A stretch of DNA of 64,000 bases, taken from NCBI RefSeq assembly GCF_041227145.1, contig NZ_JBGFSP010000009.1, forward strand, positions 1 to 64,000, given 5' to 3'. Under the pieces are notes generated by a model. That model searched no databases. It saw nothing but the letters and a program-made list of their open reading frames with translations, and was not told where the DNA came from. Shown here piece after piece: positions 25,933 through 35,208 of this stretch. This DNA comes from Bacteroides sp. AN502(2024). Lineage in GTDB: Bacteria; Bacteroidota; Bacteroidia; Bacteroidales; Bacteroidaceae. The first letter of the stretch is position 1, and each line of letters starts with the position of its first letter. The position numbers were made by a program, and so were the translations under genes.

Positions 25933-27197
25933 TGATAAGGTATATTATCTTTATTATTATTACTTTTTGGGGGTGCTCTTGTCAACAAGATTCAGATGAA
26001 TTTCCTTCTTGGAAAGAAGGGGAAATGGAAATTCATCATATCTATACGGGGAGAGGAGAAAGTAGTTTTCTGATTTTTCCGGATGGAACTACCATGTTGA
26101 TAGATGCAGGAGACTATGACCCCAAGGATTATCCTAAAATGGCTGAATTGTTACCTGATACGTCCCGACATGCAGGAACATGGATAGCACGTTATGTGAA
26201 ACGAATGAATCCTCATAAAGATAAAGTGGATTACCTGATGATCAGTCATTTCCATAGCGACCATATTGGAGAAGTTGAGAATGCGGTTATGTGTACCAAG
26301 GGGCGGTCCCCCGATTATATGTTGACTGGAATAGCAGAAGTAGGAGAATATATACGGTTTGGGAAAGTATTTGACAGAGGATTTCCCGATTATCAATATC
26401 CACTCCCGATAGATGATCGGAATGTAGATAATTATCGTTCTTTTCTACAATGGCAGGCAAAAAAATATGGGCTATGCCGGGAAGTGTTTAAGGTGGGTAA
26501 ACTGAATCAAATCCATTTGCTGAATGATAGCAGCCAATACCAAGGCGTATTTTCCGTACGTAATTTAGCGGCTAATGGAGAAGTGTGGACAGGCATAGAT
26601 GAAAAAACGGTGAAATGTTATGGGCTCACCCCTTTGAATCTTGATGAGTCTCAGCAAAATGAAAATACTAAAAGTTTGGCGATTAGAATTGATTATGGAC
26701 CTTTTAGTTATTATACCGGTGGAGACCTCAGCTCGTATGTGTATGATGAACAAGGGAATGAATTGGATGTAGAAACGCTGGTGGGTAAGGCATGTGGAGA
26801 GGTGGATGTTTGCAAAGCTAATCATCATGCTTGGAAAGACGCTATGAGCGAAGGTTTTATTCGGAATATCAGAGCCAAACAGTATGTTATTCCTGTATGG
26901 GAAGATGAGCATATTCAACCTGTTGTCATGGAACGGATGCTGGATAGGAATCTTTACGCTTCAGAACGAATGATTTTCCCGACAAATTTGCCCGAACATC
27001 TCAGAGAGTTGTATGCTAATCGGAAGTGGATGGCGCAGGTATGTCCGGAAGATGGCCATGTCGTAATAAAGGTTTTTGATAAAGGGAAGAAATATGCCGT
27101 TTATATATTATCCGCAAAGGATGAGGAAAATCGGGTTAAGGCTGTTTATGGACCTTTTGACAGTGAATCTTCTTTGTTACATACCGGAACATGTTGA
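25932..27197 (+). CDS. metallo-beta-lactamase-fold lipoprotein (421 aa)
   Basis: An N-terminal lipoprotein signal (FWGCSC) is followed by a ComEC/Rec2-like metallo-beta-lactamase fold. Metal motifs are DGTTMLIDAGD, the HxHxDH motif in SHFHSDHIGEVE, YTGGDLSS and CKANHHAWKDAM. The start ATG overlaps the previous stop by one base (TAATG), so the two are translationally coupled. Secreted MBL-fold proteins of this kind have no assigned substrate. Placement in a glycan locus suggests hydrolysis of an ester, lactone or phosphate on the glycan or its breakdown products, which is inference only. Confidence 0.75.
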   Translation: MIRYIIFIIITFWGCSCQQDSDEFPSWKEGEMEIHHIYTGRGESSFLIFPDGTTMLIDAGDYDPKDYPKMAELLPDTSRHAGTWIARYVKRMNPHKDKVDYLMISHFHSDHIGEVENAVMCTKGRSPDYMLTGIAEVGEYIRFGKVFDRGFPDYQYPLPIDDRNVDNYRSFLQWQAKKYGLCREVFKVGKLNQIHLLNDSSQYQGVFSVRNLAANGEVWTGIDEKTVKCYGLTPLNLDESQQNENTKSLAIRIDYGPFSYYTGGDLSSYVYDEQGNELDVETLVGKACGEVDVCKANHHAWKDAMSEGFIRNIRAKQYVIPVWEDEHIQPVVMERMLDRNLYASERMIFPTNLPEHLRELYANRKWMAQVCPEDGHVVIKVFDKGKKYAVYILSAKDEENRVKAVYGPFDSESSLLHTGTC

Positions 27198-27236
27198 TTA
27201 TGATTCATAATATGATTAGAAATTACAAATTAAAAA

Positions 27237-29093
27237 ATGATGATTACAATGATTGAAAGATTAAGAATATTGTTTATAATATGGTGCTCGCTTTTTATCG
27301 GAAACGTGAATGCGGCTGATTTTTTGATAGAAGCAGAAAGCTTTTTTCAAAAAGGAGGGTGGGTTGTTGATCAACAATTCATGGATCAAATGGGGTCACC
27401 CTATTTGTTGGCTCATGGTATGGGAGTTCCTGTGTCAGATGCCGTAACTGACATCAATGTTCCCAATAAGGGAGAATATTATGTATATGTCCGTACTTAC
27501 AATTGGACATCACCGTGGTGTAAGAACAAAGGTCCCGGCCGTTTCGCATTGTATGTTGATGGGCGAGAAGTTTCTTCTTCGTTAGGAACCGAGGGCGAGG
27601 ATTGGATGTGGCAATTTGCAGGTCGCGTTCGTATTAACAAAGCTCAGGTGGAAATCTGTTTGAAAGACTTAACCGGATTTGACGGTCGGTGTGATGCCAT
27701 TTATTTTACGCAAGATGCAGATGAAATTCCTCCTGTTTCAGTTGCGGAGATGAAATCTTTCAGGAAGCAATTTTATAAAGATGTTGTGGGAGATTCGCAA
27801 GTTGCACATTTTGATTTGGTCGTTGTAGGTGGAGGTACGGCTGGTATATCTACGGCATTGTCTGCCGCACGGCTGGGATGTAAAGTTGCTTTGGTGCAGG
27901 ATAGGCCGATACTTGGTGGAAACAATAGTTCTGAGGTACGGGTGCATTTAGGTGCAAGTATCGAAATGCCTCCTTATCCTCGATTAGGAGGTTTGGTAAA
28001 AGAGTACGGGCCTGTTCGTGGGGGAAATGCACAACCGGGTGAATACTATGAGGACTGGAAAAAACTGGATGTGGTGAAGGCGGAAAAAAACATTTCATTG
28101 TTTTTAAATTTCCATGCTACAGCAGTAGAATTAAATGGCAGGCAGATTAAAGCTGTTCGGGCTGTCCATATTGAAACAGGAGAAGAAAGAGTTTTTGAAG
28201 CTCCCTTATTTGCTGACTGCACGGGAGATGGGAATATTGGTTTTTTAGCAGGTGCTGACTATCACATGGGGCGTGAAGGCCGCATGGAATTTGGAGAGAG
28301 CCTGGCTCCGGAAAAAGCAGATTCCTTGACAATGGGAGCTTCAGTACAATGGTATTCGGAAGAATTGCCCTATAAAAATTCTTTTCCATTATTTGAGTAC
28401 GGTTTGATTTTTGATGAAAATAAGTGTGAAAAAGTCATTATGGGGGAGTGGCAATGGGAAGTTGGCATGAATCTCAATCAAATTACGGAGGCAGAACGTA
28501 TTCGCGATTACGGACTTTTAGTAGTTTACTCTAATTGGAGCTATTTGAAAAACAGATTAAAGAAAGATAATAAATGGGGAAAACGCAAATTGTCGTGGGT
28601 GGCTTATATTGCTGGAAAACGCGAATCGCGTCGTTTACTGGGCGATTATATTTTGAAACAAGATGATATTGATAAACAGGTGTTTCATGAGGATGCTACA
28701 GCTACTACTACTTGGGCCATTGATTTGCATTTTCCGGATTCTGCCAATATGGTAAAGTTTCCAGATGCTCCTTTCTTGTCATCAACTGAACATATTTATA
28801 TTAAGCCTTATCCCATTCCTTACCGATGTCTGTATTCACGCAATGTGGAAAACCTATTTATGGCAGGGCGGAATATCAGCGCTACGCATGTAGCTTTTGG
28901 TTCGACACGTATTATGCGAACTACTTCCATGATGGGCGAAGTAGTAGGAATGGCCGTATCTATCTGCCGAAAACATCAGGTGCTTCCTCGTGAAGTCTAT
29001 TGGCGGTACATGGAGGAATTGAAAAATCTTATGGAAAAAGGTGTAGGTAAACCGGGGATTCCTAATAATCAGAAATATAATGAAATAGGATAA
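27237..29093 (+). CDS. secreted FAD-dependent oxidoreductase (618 aa)
   Basis: A signal peptide (ending near GNVNAA) is followed by an about 140-residue beta-rich domain (DFLIEAESFFQKGGWVVDQQ) resembling a carbohydrate-binding module. A Rossmann FAD domain then begins at FDLVVVGGGTAGISTALSAA, with DRPILGGNNSSEVRV, ADCTGDGNIGFLAGADY and FMAGRNISATHVAFG. This is the FAD_oxidored (PF12831-type) pattern. Such proteins recur in Bacteroides glycan loci without a known reaction. A redox step on a sugar (for example oxidation to a keto-sugar) is plausible but not shown. It lies 40 bp after the MBL gene and 15 bp before GH31. Confidence 0.8.
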   Translation: MMITMIERLRILFIIWCSLFIGNVNAADFLIEAESFFQKGGWVVDQQFMDQMGSPYLLAHGMGVPVSDAVTDINVPNKGEYYVYVRTYNWTSPWCKNKGPGRFALYVDGREVSSSLGTEGEDWMWQFAGRVRINKAQVEICLKDLTGFDGRCDAIYFTQDADEIPPVSVAEMKSFRKQFYKDVVGDSQVAHFDLVVVGGGTAGISTALSAARLGCKVALVQDRPILGGNNSSEVRVHLGASIEMPPYPRLGGLVKEYGPVRGGNAQPGEYYEDWKKLDVVKAEKNISLFLNFHATAVELNGRQIKAVRAVHIETGEERVFEAPLFADCTGDGNIGFLAGADYHMGREGRMEFGESLAPEKADSLTMGASVQWYSEELPYKNSFPLFEYGLIFDENKCEKVIMGEWQWEVGMNLNQITEAERIRDYGLLVVYSNWSYLKNRLKKDNKWGKRKLSWVAYIAGKRESRRLLGDYILKQDDIDKQVFHEDATATTTWAIDLHFPDSANMVKFPDAPFLSSTEHIYIKPYPIPYRCLYSRNVENLFMAGRNISATHVAFGSTRIMRTTSMMGEVVGMAVSICRKHQVLPREVYWRYMEELKNLMEKGVGKPGIPNNQKYNEIG

Positions 29094-29107
29094 ATAATAA
29101 GCATAGT

Positions 29108-30808
29108 ATGATGTTACTCATGAAATCTTTGCTAACTATTGTATGTATGTGGCTGTCAATGGCATTGTCAGCACAAGAACCGATTGCAACGAAAGATGGC
29201 ATTACGCACAAATACTCTAAAGAATGCTTGCCAGGCGAACATCCTGTTTCCTCTAAAGTGGCAAGAGATAGCATGGAAGAGCAAATAATAACCATTGCTC
29301 CACTCAATGGCGAGCGTTGGTGGGGAGGTCTGACCGCATTGGGAAACCAAATGCCCTATGCTTCCAATACTAAAGAATATGATTTGGAGAGACAGAATGA
29401 GAATAACCAAATTGTTCCGTTATTGATTTCTTCTAAAGGACGTTATGTTTATGGAGAACATCCTTTCCGTTTCTGTTTTCGGAATGATACATTGCTGCTG
29501 CATTCAAATTTTGAAAAGCTTTCTGTGATACAAGGAGGTGAAAATTTACGTGAAGCTTATTTGGCGGCATCAACCAAGCATTTTCCTGCTTCGGGTAAGA
29601 CTCCCGAAGAACTTTTCTTTTCCAAACCACAGTATAATACATGGATTGAACTGATGTACAATCAAAATCAAGCAGATATTGAAGCGTATGCACAGCAAGT
29701 TTTGTCAAATGGTTTTCCTACCGGCATTTTTATGATAGATGACAACTGGCAGAATCATTATGGCAACTTCGATTTCAAGGCTGCGAAATTTCCGGATCCG
29801 AAAGGAATGGTGGAACGACTGCATTCGATAGGATTTAAAATCATGCTCTGGGTTTCTCCTTATGTGACAGCAGACAGCCCGGAGGCTCGTTTTTTGGAGG
29901 AGAAGGGGTATTTGATAAAGGAGCGTGGCAAGGATACACCAGCTATTTTGCGCTGGTGGAATGGTTCGAGCGCCTGCTTTGATTTGACAAATCCGGCGGC
30001 TTTTGAATATCTGAAGCAACAGTTGTATGACACCCAGAAGAAATATGGAGTCGATGGGTTTAAATTCGATGCGGGAGATGTCATGTATATGTGTGGAGAT
30101 AACTTAGAGTTCTTTAATCCGTCTGCCAATGCAGCGGTATTTTCCCAAAAATGGGCTGAGATGGGATTGTATTTCCCTTACAATGAATACCGTACTTCCT
30201 TTAAAATGGGAGGTCAACCTTTGGTTCAGCGGTTAGGTGATAAGCCTTATTCATGGGATGCAGTTTCATGGCTTATTCCCGACATGATAGCTGCCGGACT
30301 CTTAGGGCATGCTTATACGTGTCCCGACATGATAGGTGGAGGTGCTTATTCTACTTTCTTGAATATTGATAAAGACAGTTTTGATCAAGAATTGATTGTG
30401 CGTTCATGTCAGATTCATGCTTTTATGCCTATGATGCAATTTTCTGTTGCTCCTTGGCGTATATTGGATCAGAAGCATCTGGAAATATGTCAGAAGTTTG
30501 CTCGTTTTCATGAGACAATGGGAGCTTATTTTTGGGAAACTGCCAAGAAGTCATCCCAAACCGGTGAGCCGATGGTCAGACACATGGAGTATATGTATCC
30601 GGGACAAGGATTTCTGAATTGTAAAGATCAGTTTATGATAGGTGATAAGTATATGGTTGCTCCAATGGTCACCAAAGGAACTTCCCGTGTGGTGAAATTG
30701 CCTTCCGGAAAATGGCGTGATGACCAGGGAAAGATTTATAAAGGAGGAAGAACGATCTCAATTCAAGTCCCTATTGAGCGGTTACCTTATTTTGAGTGTA
30801 TCAAGTAA
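29108..30808 (+). CDS. GH31 family glycoside hydrolase (566 aa)
   Basis: A signal peptide (MWLSMALSAQ) leads into a TIM barrel with GH31 hallmarks: FPTGIFMIDDNWQNHYGNFD, the nucleophile region VDGFKFDAGDVMYM, and a likely acid/base Asp in RLGDKPYSWDAV. It is shorter than classic alpha-glucosidases (over 650 aa). GH31 includes alpha-glucosidases, alpha-xylosidases, alpha-galactosidases and alpha-N-acetylgalactosaminidases; in a locus with GH110 and GH89, a terminal alpha-Gal or alpha-GalNAc activity is reasonable inference. Probably periplasmic. Confidence 0.88.
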   Translation: MMLLMKSLLTIVCMWLSMALSAQEPIATKDGITHKYSKECLPGEHPVSSKVARDSMEEQIITIAPLNGERWWGGLTALGNQMPYASNTKEYDLERQNENNQIVPLLISSKGRYVYGEHPFRFCFRNDTLLLHSNFEKLSVIQGGENLREAYLAASTKHFPASGKTPEELFFSKPQYNTWIELMYNQNQADIEAYAQQVLSNGFPTGIFMIDDNWQNHYGNFDFKAAKFPDPKGMVERLHSIGFKIMLWVSPYVTADSPEARFLEEKGYLIKERGKDTPAILRWWNGSSACFDLTNPAAFEYLKQQLYDTQKKYGVDGFKFDAGDVMYMCGDNLEFFNPSANAAVFSQKWAEMGLYFPYNEYRTSFKMGGQPLVQRLGDKPYSWDAVSWLIPDMIAAGLLGHAYTCPDMIGGGAYSTFLNIDKDSFDQELIVRSCQIHAFMPMMQFSVAPWRILDQKHLEICQKFARFHETMGAYFWETAKKSSQTGEPMVRHMEYMYPGQGFLNCKDQFMIGDKYMVAPMVTKGTSRVVKLPSGKWRDDQGKIYKGGRTISIQVPIERLPYFECIK

Positions 30809-30826
30809 TTAAAATGCCAATGTAAT

Positions 30827-32629
30827 ATGTATGGAAAATTGTTAGCATGTGCAATACTTCTTGCATGTATTTGTAATGTACATGCAATACAAGTGTTTGA
30901 CATGTCATCCTTTGGAATAGTACCGGAAGGGAAAAACTTATCAGCTAAGATGATGGCTGCTTTACATGAAATTCATAAAAGAGCATCAAAGGATAGCATT
31001 GTGATACGTTTCCAGAAGGGTAGATATGACTTTTATCAGGAAAATGCTTCCAGTAGGATGTATTATATATCCAATCATGCTGAATATCGTGGAGAACAGA
31101 AACCTTTGGAGAAACCGTTGCATGTGGCTATTCCTTTGGAAGACTTTAGGTCGTTGACTGTGGAAGGAAACGGTGCGCTGTTTGTCTGTCATGGTTGTAT
31201 GTTGCCTGTTTCGTTGGTTCGTTCCCAAAATTGTACGCTTCAAGACATTCAAATTGATTTTCAAGAGACAATGTATCCTCAAATTAAAATATTGAAGAAT
31301 GAAGGAAAAGCGGGTATTACTTTTGAGGTGTTTCCGGATGTCGATTATCGGCTTACCAAAGATTCTGTTTTGGATATCTATGCTTTAGGGCAATGGGGGA
31401 TTCGTCCTTTCTATGGCACGGCGTATGAGGGAGAGACGAAGCGTGTGGCTTATAATACGGGAGATTTAGAATTTCCCAATCATTCTTTAGTGGCAAAAGG
31501 GAAGCGGGTGATACATGCTCCTTTGTGGCATGATGAAAGGTTAAAGCCCGGATTTGTTATGTTGCTGCGTACTTGGGACCGTCCGGCTCCGGCAGTTTTT
31601 TTGCATCATAATGTGAATACGACATTGAAGAATGTGGAAATTAATTATGCTAAAGGAATGGGAGTATTGGCCCAGTTGTGTGAAAACGTAACGTTGGATA
31701 GCATCAAAATCTGTTTGAGTGAAAGGAATCCTTCACGTTATATTACAACTGTTGTTGATGCTACTCATTTTTCGCATTGTCGGGGCAAGATTGTTTCAAC
31801 GCATGGGTTTTACGAGCACATGGGAGACGATGCAATCAATGTACACGGCATTTATCTGAATATGGAAGAGCGAGTTGATGATTATACCGTGATTGGTCGT
31901 TTTATGTATGAACAGACTTATGGATTTGATTGGGGATTTGCTGGAGATACTGTACAGTTTGTTTCAAAAGAGACTTCAGAGGTGGTTACTGGTATGAATC
32001 GGATTGTCGATATTGTTCCTATGGACGTCAATGATTCTGCTATGGGAGCACGCTCTTTCAAAATAGTTTTTGCAGATCCACTCGATGGAAGACTTTTCGG
32101 GAAAGATAAATTCTGTATGGAAAACCTGACATGGACTCCCGAAGTCTGTTTTGCGAAAAATTTGATTCGTAATAATCGGGCACGTGGAGCGTTGTTTACT
32201 ACTCCGAAGAAGGTTGTGGTGGACTCAAATGTGTTTGATCATATATCGGGAGCGGCAATTTTGATTAGTGGTGATTGCTCCTATTGGTATGAAAGTGGTG
32301 CATGTAGGGATGTGCTGATTTGTAACAATCGATTTATCAATGTGCTAAGTAGCATTTTTATGGAAGCGAATGCTGTCATTAGTATCTCTCCTGTTGTAAA
32401 AAATCTGCAGAAGCAGGAACGATGTTATCATGGAGGAAAAGCTGAATCGATTCGGATTATAAATAATAAATTTGATGTTTTCGATGCACCGATATTATAT
32501 GCTAAGTCTGTGGACGGATTATTGTTTAAAGGAAATACAATTCATATCAATTCGGAATATGCCCCCTTTCACTGGAATCAAAGTCGTTATCGGCTGGAGC
32601 GTGTAGGACGTATGGATATAGATCACTGA
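30827..32629 (+). CDS. GH110-like alpha-1,3-galactosidase, right-handed beta-helix (600 aa)
   Basis: A signal peptide (LLACICNVHA) is followed by FDMSSFGIVPEGKNLSAKMM and a parallel beta-helix with regular turns (SLTVEGNGALFV, CTLQDIQIDF, TLKNVEINYAKGMGVLAQ, GDDAINVHGIYL, VVVDSNVFDHISGAAILIS). Length, order and the DDAINVHG loop fit GH110, the family containing B. fragilis and B. thetaiotaomicron enzymes that remove blood-group-B and linear alpha-1,3-Gal. Other beta-helix families are possible. It lies 18 bp after GH31 and 19 bp before GH3. Confidence 0.72.
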   Translation: MYGKLLACAILLACICNVHAIQVFDMSSFGIVPEGKNLSAKMMAALHEIHKRASKDSIVIRFQKGRYDFYQENASSRMYYISNHAEYRGEQKPLEKPLHVAIPLEDFRSLTVEGNGALFVCHGCMLPVSLVRSQNCTLQDIQIDFQETMYPQIKILKNEGKAGITFEVFPDVDYRLTKDSVLDIYALGQWGIRPFYGTAYEGETKRVAYNTGDLEFPNHSLVAKGKRVIHAPLWHDERLKPGFVMLLRTWDRPAPAVFLHHNVNTTLKNVEINYAKGMGVLAQLCENVTLDSIKICLSERNPSRYITTVVDATHFSHCRGKIVSTHGFYEHMGDDAINVHGIYLNMEERVDDYTVIGRFMYEQTYGFDWGFAGDTVQFVSKETSEVVTGMNRIVDIVPMDVNDSAMGARSFKIVFADPLDGRLFGKDKFCMENLTWTPEVCFAKNLIRNNRARGALFTTPKKVVVDSNVFDHISGAAILISGDCSYWYESGACRDVLICNNRFINVLSSIFMEANAVISISPVVKNLQKQERCYHGGKAESIRIINNKFDVFDAPILYAKSVDGLLFKGNTIHINSEYAPFHWNQSRYRLERVGRMDIDH

Positions 32630-32648
32630 ATATAGGACAGGTAGAGAT

Positions 32649-35156
32649 ATGAGAATAATAATTGTGTTATGTATCATTGGAGCTCTTTGGGCGAAATGTG
32701 GATATGCACAGATATATAAAGATAAGACGGCCGCTGTAGAAGCACGTGTTGAAGATTTGCTTCATCAGATGACCCTGGAAGAGAAAATCGACTATATAGG
32801 TGGCTATCGGGATTTTTATATCAGAGGCATTGAGCGTTTGGGAGTTCCTGCTTTAAAATTGACGGATGGTCCGTTGGGAGCGCATAAAGATGGAAAAGCT
32901 ATCGCCTATCCGGCAGGGGTATTGACTGCTTCTACATGGAACAGGTCGCTGGTTTATGAGTTGGGAAAGCAATTGGGTAGAGATGCGAAAGCACGTGGGG
33001 CCCATATATTGCTAGGGCCGGCAGTCAATATCATTCGATCGCCTTTATGCGGGCGGAACTTTGAGTATTTTACGGAAGACCCATACTTGAACTCTCAAAT
33101 AGCCGTAGCTTACGTGCGAGGAGTGCAAGATCAGCATGTTGTTGCTACGTTGAAACATTTTGTTGCCAATAATCAGGAATGGGATCGTCATAATGCAAAC
33201 AGTCATATTGATGAAAGAACATTGCATGAAATTTATCTTCCTGTATATAGGGATGCTATCCGGAAAGCGGAAGTGGGTGCCGTTATGGACGGATATAACA
33301 TTGTAAATGGTGTTCATGTCACTCAGAGTGATGAATTGAACAATCAGTTGCTCAAGAAACGATGGGGTTTCCAAGGTATGGTGATGAGCGATTGGGGAGC
33401 GACTTACAATGCGATTGAAGCGGCCAACGGAGGGCTGGATTTGGAGATGCCTCAGGCCGTCTGTATGAATCGGGCTAATTTACTTCCTGCACTGCAGGCG
33501 GGACATGTCAAAATGGCGACGATAGATGATAAGGTCAGAAGAATTTTGAGGATAATGTTTAGATTCGGGTTTTATGATAATGCTCAATCGGACGCTTCTG
33601 TTCCTTATGATAATCCGGCCGGGAGAGAGGTGGCATTGAAACTGGCTCAGGAAGGAATTGTTTTATTGAAAAACGAAAGAAATCTGTTGCCTCTTGATAG
33701 GTCTAAGGTAAAATCGGTGGCTGTTATCGGTCCTAATGCAAATTCGTATGTTGCAGGAGGGGGGAGTTCCTATACATTTCCCTTTCATAGTACGAATGTT
33801 CTTGATGGACTAAAAGATAAATTTCGGGATGTAGAGTTTTATTATGCGTCGGGAATTGCCGGACATTGGGATGCGGTAGAGAAGTCTTTGTTTTATACAA
33901 GTGCAGAAGGAGGTGAAAGAGGACTTGTCGGAGAATATTATGATAACACACGGTTGGCCGGGAGACCGGTTGAAACCAAAGTGGATACGATCATTTGTAT
34001 TCAAAATGGTTGGCATGTTGCATCCCTTGAGAAAGGCCCTCCCTTCGATCACTGCTCTATACGGTGGCGGGGAATCATCCGACCTCCGAAAAGTGCTGAT
34101 TATCTGTTTACAGTCAGAGGTTTTGATGGTTTTCGTTTGCGGATTGATTCGGAAACGGTGATTGATGCATGGAAAGAGCAGGGAATTACGACGAAAGAAT
34201 CTATCCTGTTTTTAGAGGCAGGGAGAGCGTACTCAGTTGTATTGGAATATTTTGCGGACTGCCATCCTGTGGATATATCTTTGGGTTGGAGGGAAAATCG
34301 AGTATCATTTGATGAGGCTGTTCAAATAGCCGGAAAGGCTGATGTTGCGGTCATCAATGTAGGATTGAATGAGAGCCTTGAACGCGAAAGCAATGATCGG
34401 GATTTTGGGTTACCTGCCTATCAAGATAGTTTGATACAAGCTGTTTCTGCTGTCAATAAGCGGACTATTGTGCTGGTAAATGCAGGTGGAAATATTGATA
34501 TGAATCGCTGGGTGGATCAGGTTCCGGCACTTCTGTATTTATGGTATCCGGGACAAGAGGGAGGAAAAGCGGTTGCCGATATTCTTTCGGGAGACATCAA
34601 TCCCAGTGCGAAACTGCCGGTTTCATTCGAATATAAATGGGAAGATAATCCTGCATTTCCATACTATCATGACACCGATGGAGATAAGGAGGTGGAATAT
34701 AAAGAGGGATTATTTTTAGGATACCGCTATTACGACAGTGCAAAGGTGAAACCCCGTTTTCCGTTTGGGTATGGTCTTTCATATACAAGATTTGAATATG
34801 CTGATCTTATGGTTCGACAGGAAGAGAGCGATACGGATGTGGAAGTCAGTTTCACAATTAGCAATGTGGGTTTGTGGGACGGTTCCGAAGTTGCTCAATT
34901 ATACATCAGACCTATGCATCCTTTCGTATCGAGGCCTTATAAAGAGCTTAAAGGTTTTGAGAAAATCTTTATACCCAAAGGACAGAAGAGGCGGGTGAGC
35001 ATGTCGCTTGATAAGGAATCTTTTTCTTATTATAAAGTGGATAAAAAGCAGTATGGTTATGACAGCGGACTTTATGAGATTCTGATAGGAACTTCCTCCG
35101 AAGATATAGTGCTTAGTAAAGTGATAGAAATATCCGCAGAAAGAGATTCCGAATAA
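32649..35156 (+). CDS. GH3 glycoside hydrolase with PA14 insertion (835 aa)
   Basis: Signal peptide, then the GH3 N-terminal barrel (LTDGPLGAHKDG, KHFVANNQEWDR) with the nucleophile Asp in GMVMSDWGAT. The C-terminal alpha/beta domain is interrupted by a PA14 module (about 415-545, GLVGEYYDNTRLAGRPVETK to YFADCHPVDISLGWRE). A fibronectin-III-like domain closes the protein. PA14 insertions in GH3 shape the active site for oligosaccharides. A candidate acid/base Glu lies in NESLERESNDRDF. Expected activity: beta-glucosidase, beta-xylosidase or related exo-activity; substrate unproven. Confidence 0.92.
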   Translation: MRIIIVLCIIGALWAKCGYAQIYKDKTAAVEARVEDLLHQMTLEEKIDYIGGYRDFYIRGIERLGVPALKLTDGPLGAHKDGKAIAYPAGVLTASTWNRSLVYELGKQLGRDAKARGAHILLGPAVNIIRSPLCGRNFEYFTEDPYLNSQIAVAYVRGVQDQHVVATLKHFVANNQEWDRHNANSHIDERTLHEIYLPVYRDAIRKAEVGAVMDGYNIVNGVHVTQSDELNNQLLKKRWGFQGMVMSDWGATYNAIEAANGGLDLEMPQAVCMNRANLLPALQAGHVKMATIDDKVRRILRIMFRFGFYDNAQSDASVPYDNPAGREVALKLAQEGIVLLKNERNLLPLDRSKVKSVAVIGPNANSYVAGGGSSYTFPFHSTNVLDGLKDKFRDVEFYYASGIAGHWDAVEKSLFYTSAEGGERGLVGEYYDNTRLAGRPVETKVDTIICIQNGWHVASLEKGPPFDHCSIRWRGIIRPPKSADYLFTVRGFDGFRLRIDSETVIDAWKEQGITTKESILFLEAGRAYSVVLEYFADCHPVDISLGWRENRVSFDEAVQIAGKADVAVINVGLNESLERESNDRDFGLPAYQDSLIQAVSAVNKRTIVLVNAGGNIDMNRWVDQVPALLYLWYPGQEGGKAVADILSGDINPSAKLPVSFEYKWEDNPAFPYYHDTDGDKEVEYKEGLFLGYRYYDSAKVKPRFPFGYGLSYTRFEYADLMVRQEESDTDVEVSFTISNVGLWDGSEVAQLYIRPMHPFVSRPYKELKGFEKIFIPKGQKRRVSMSLDKESFSYYKVDKKQYGYDSGLYEILIGTSSEDIVLSKVIEISAERDSE

Positions 35157-35208
35157 AATCAGTTAATGTGATAATTAAGCGTAAGCGTAAAATTAAAAAA
35201 ATATAAAG

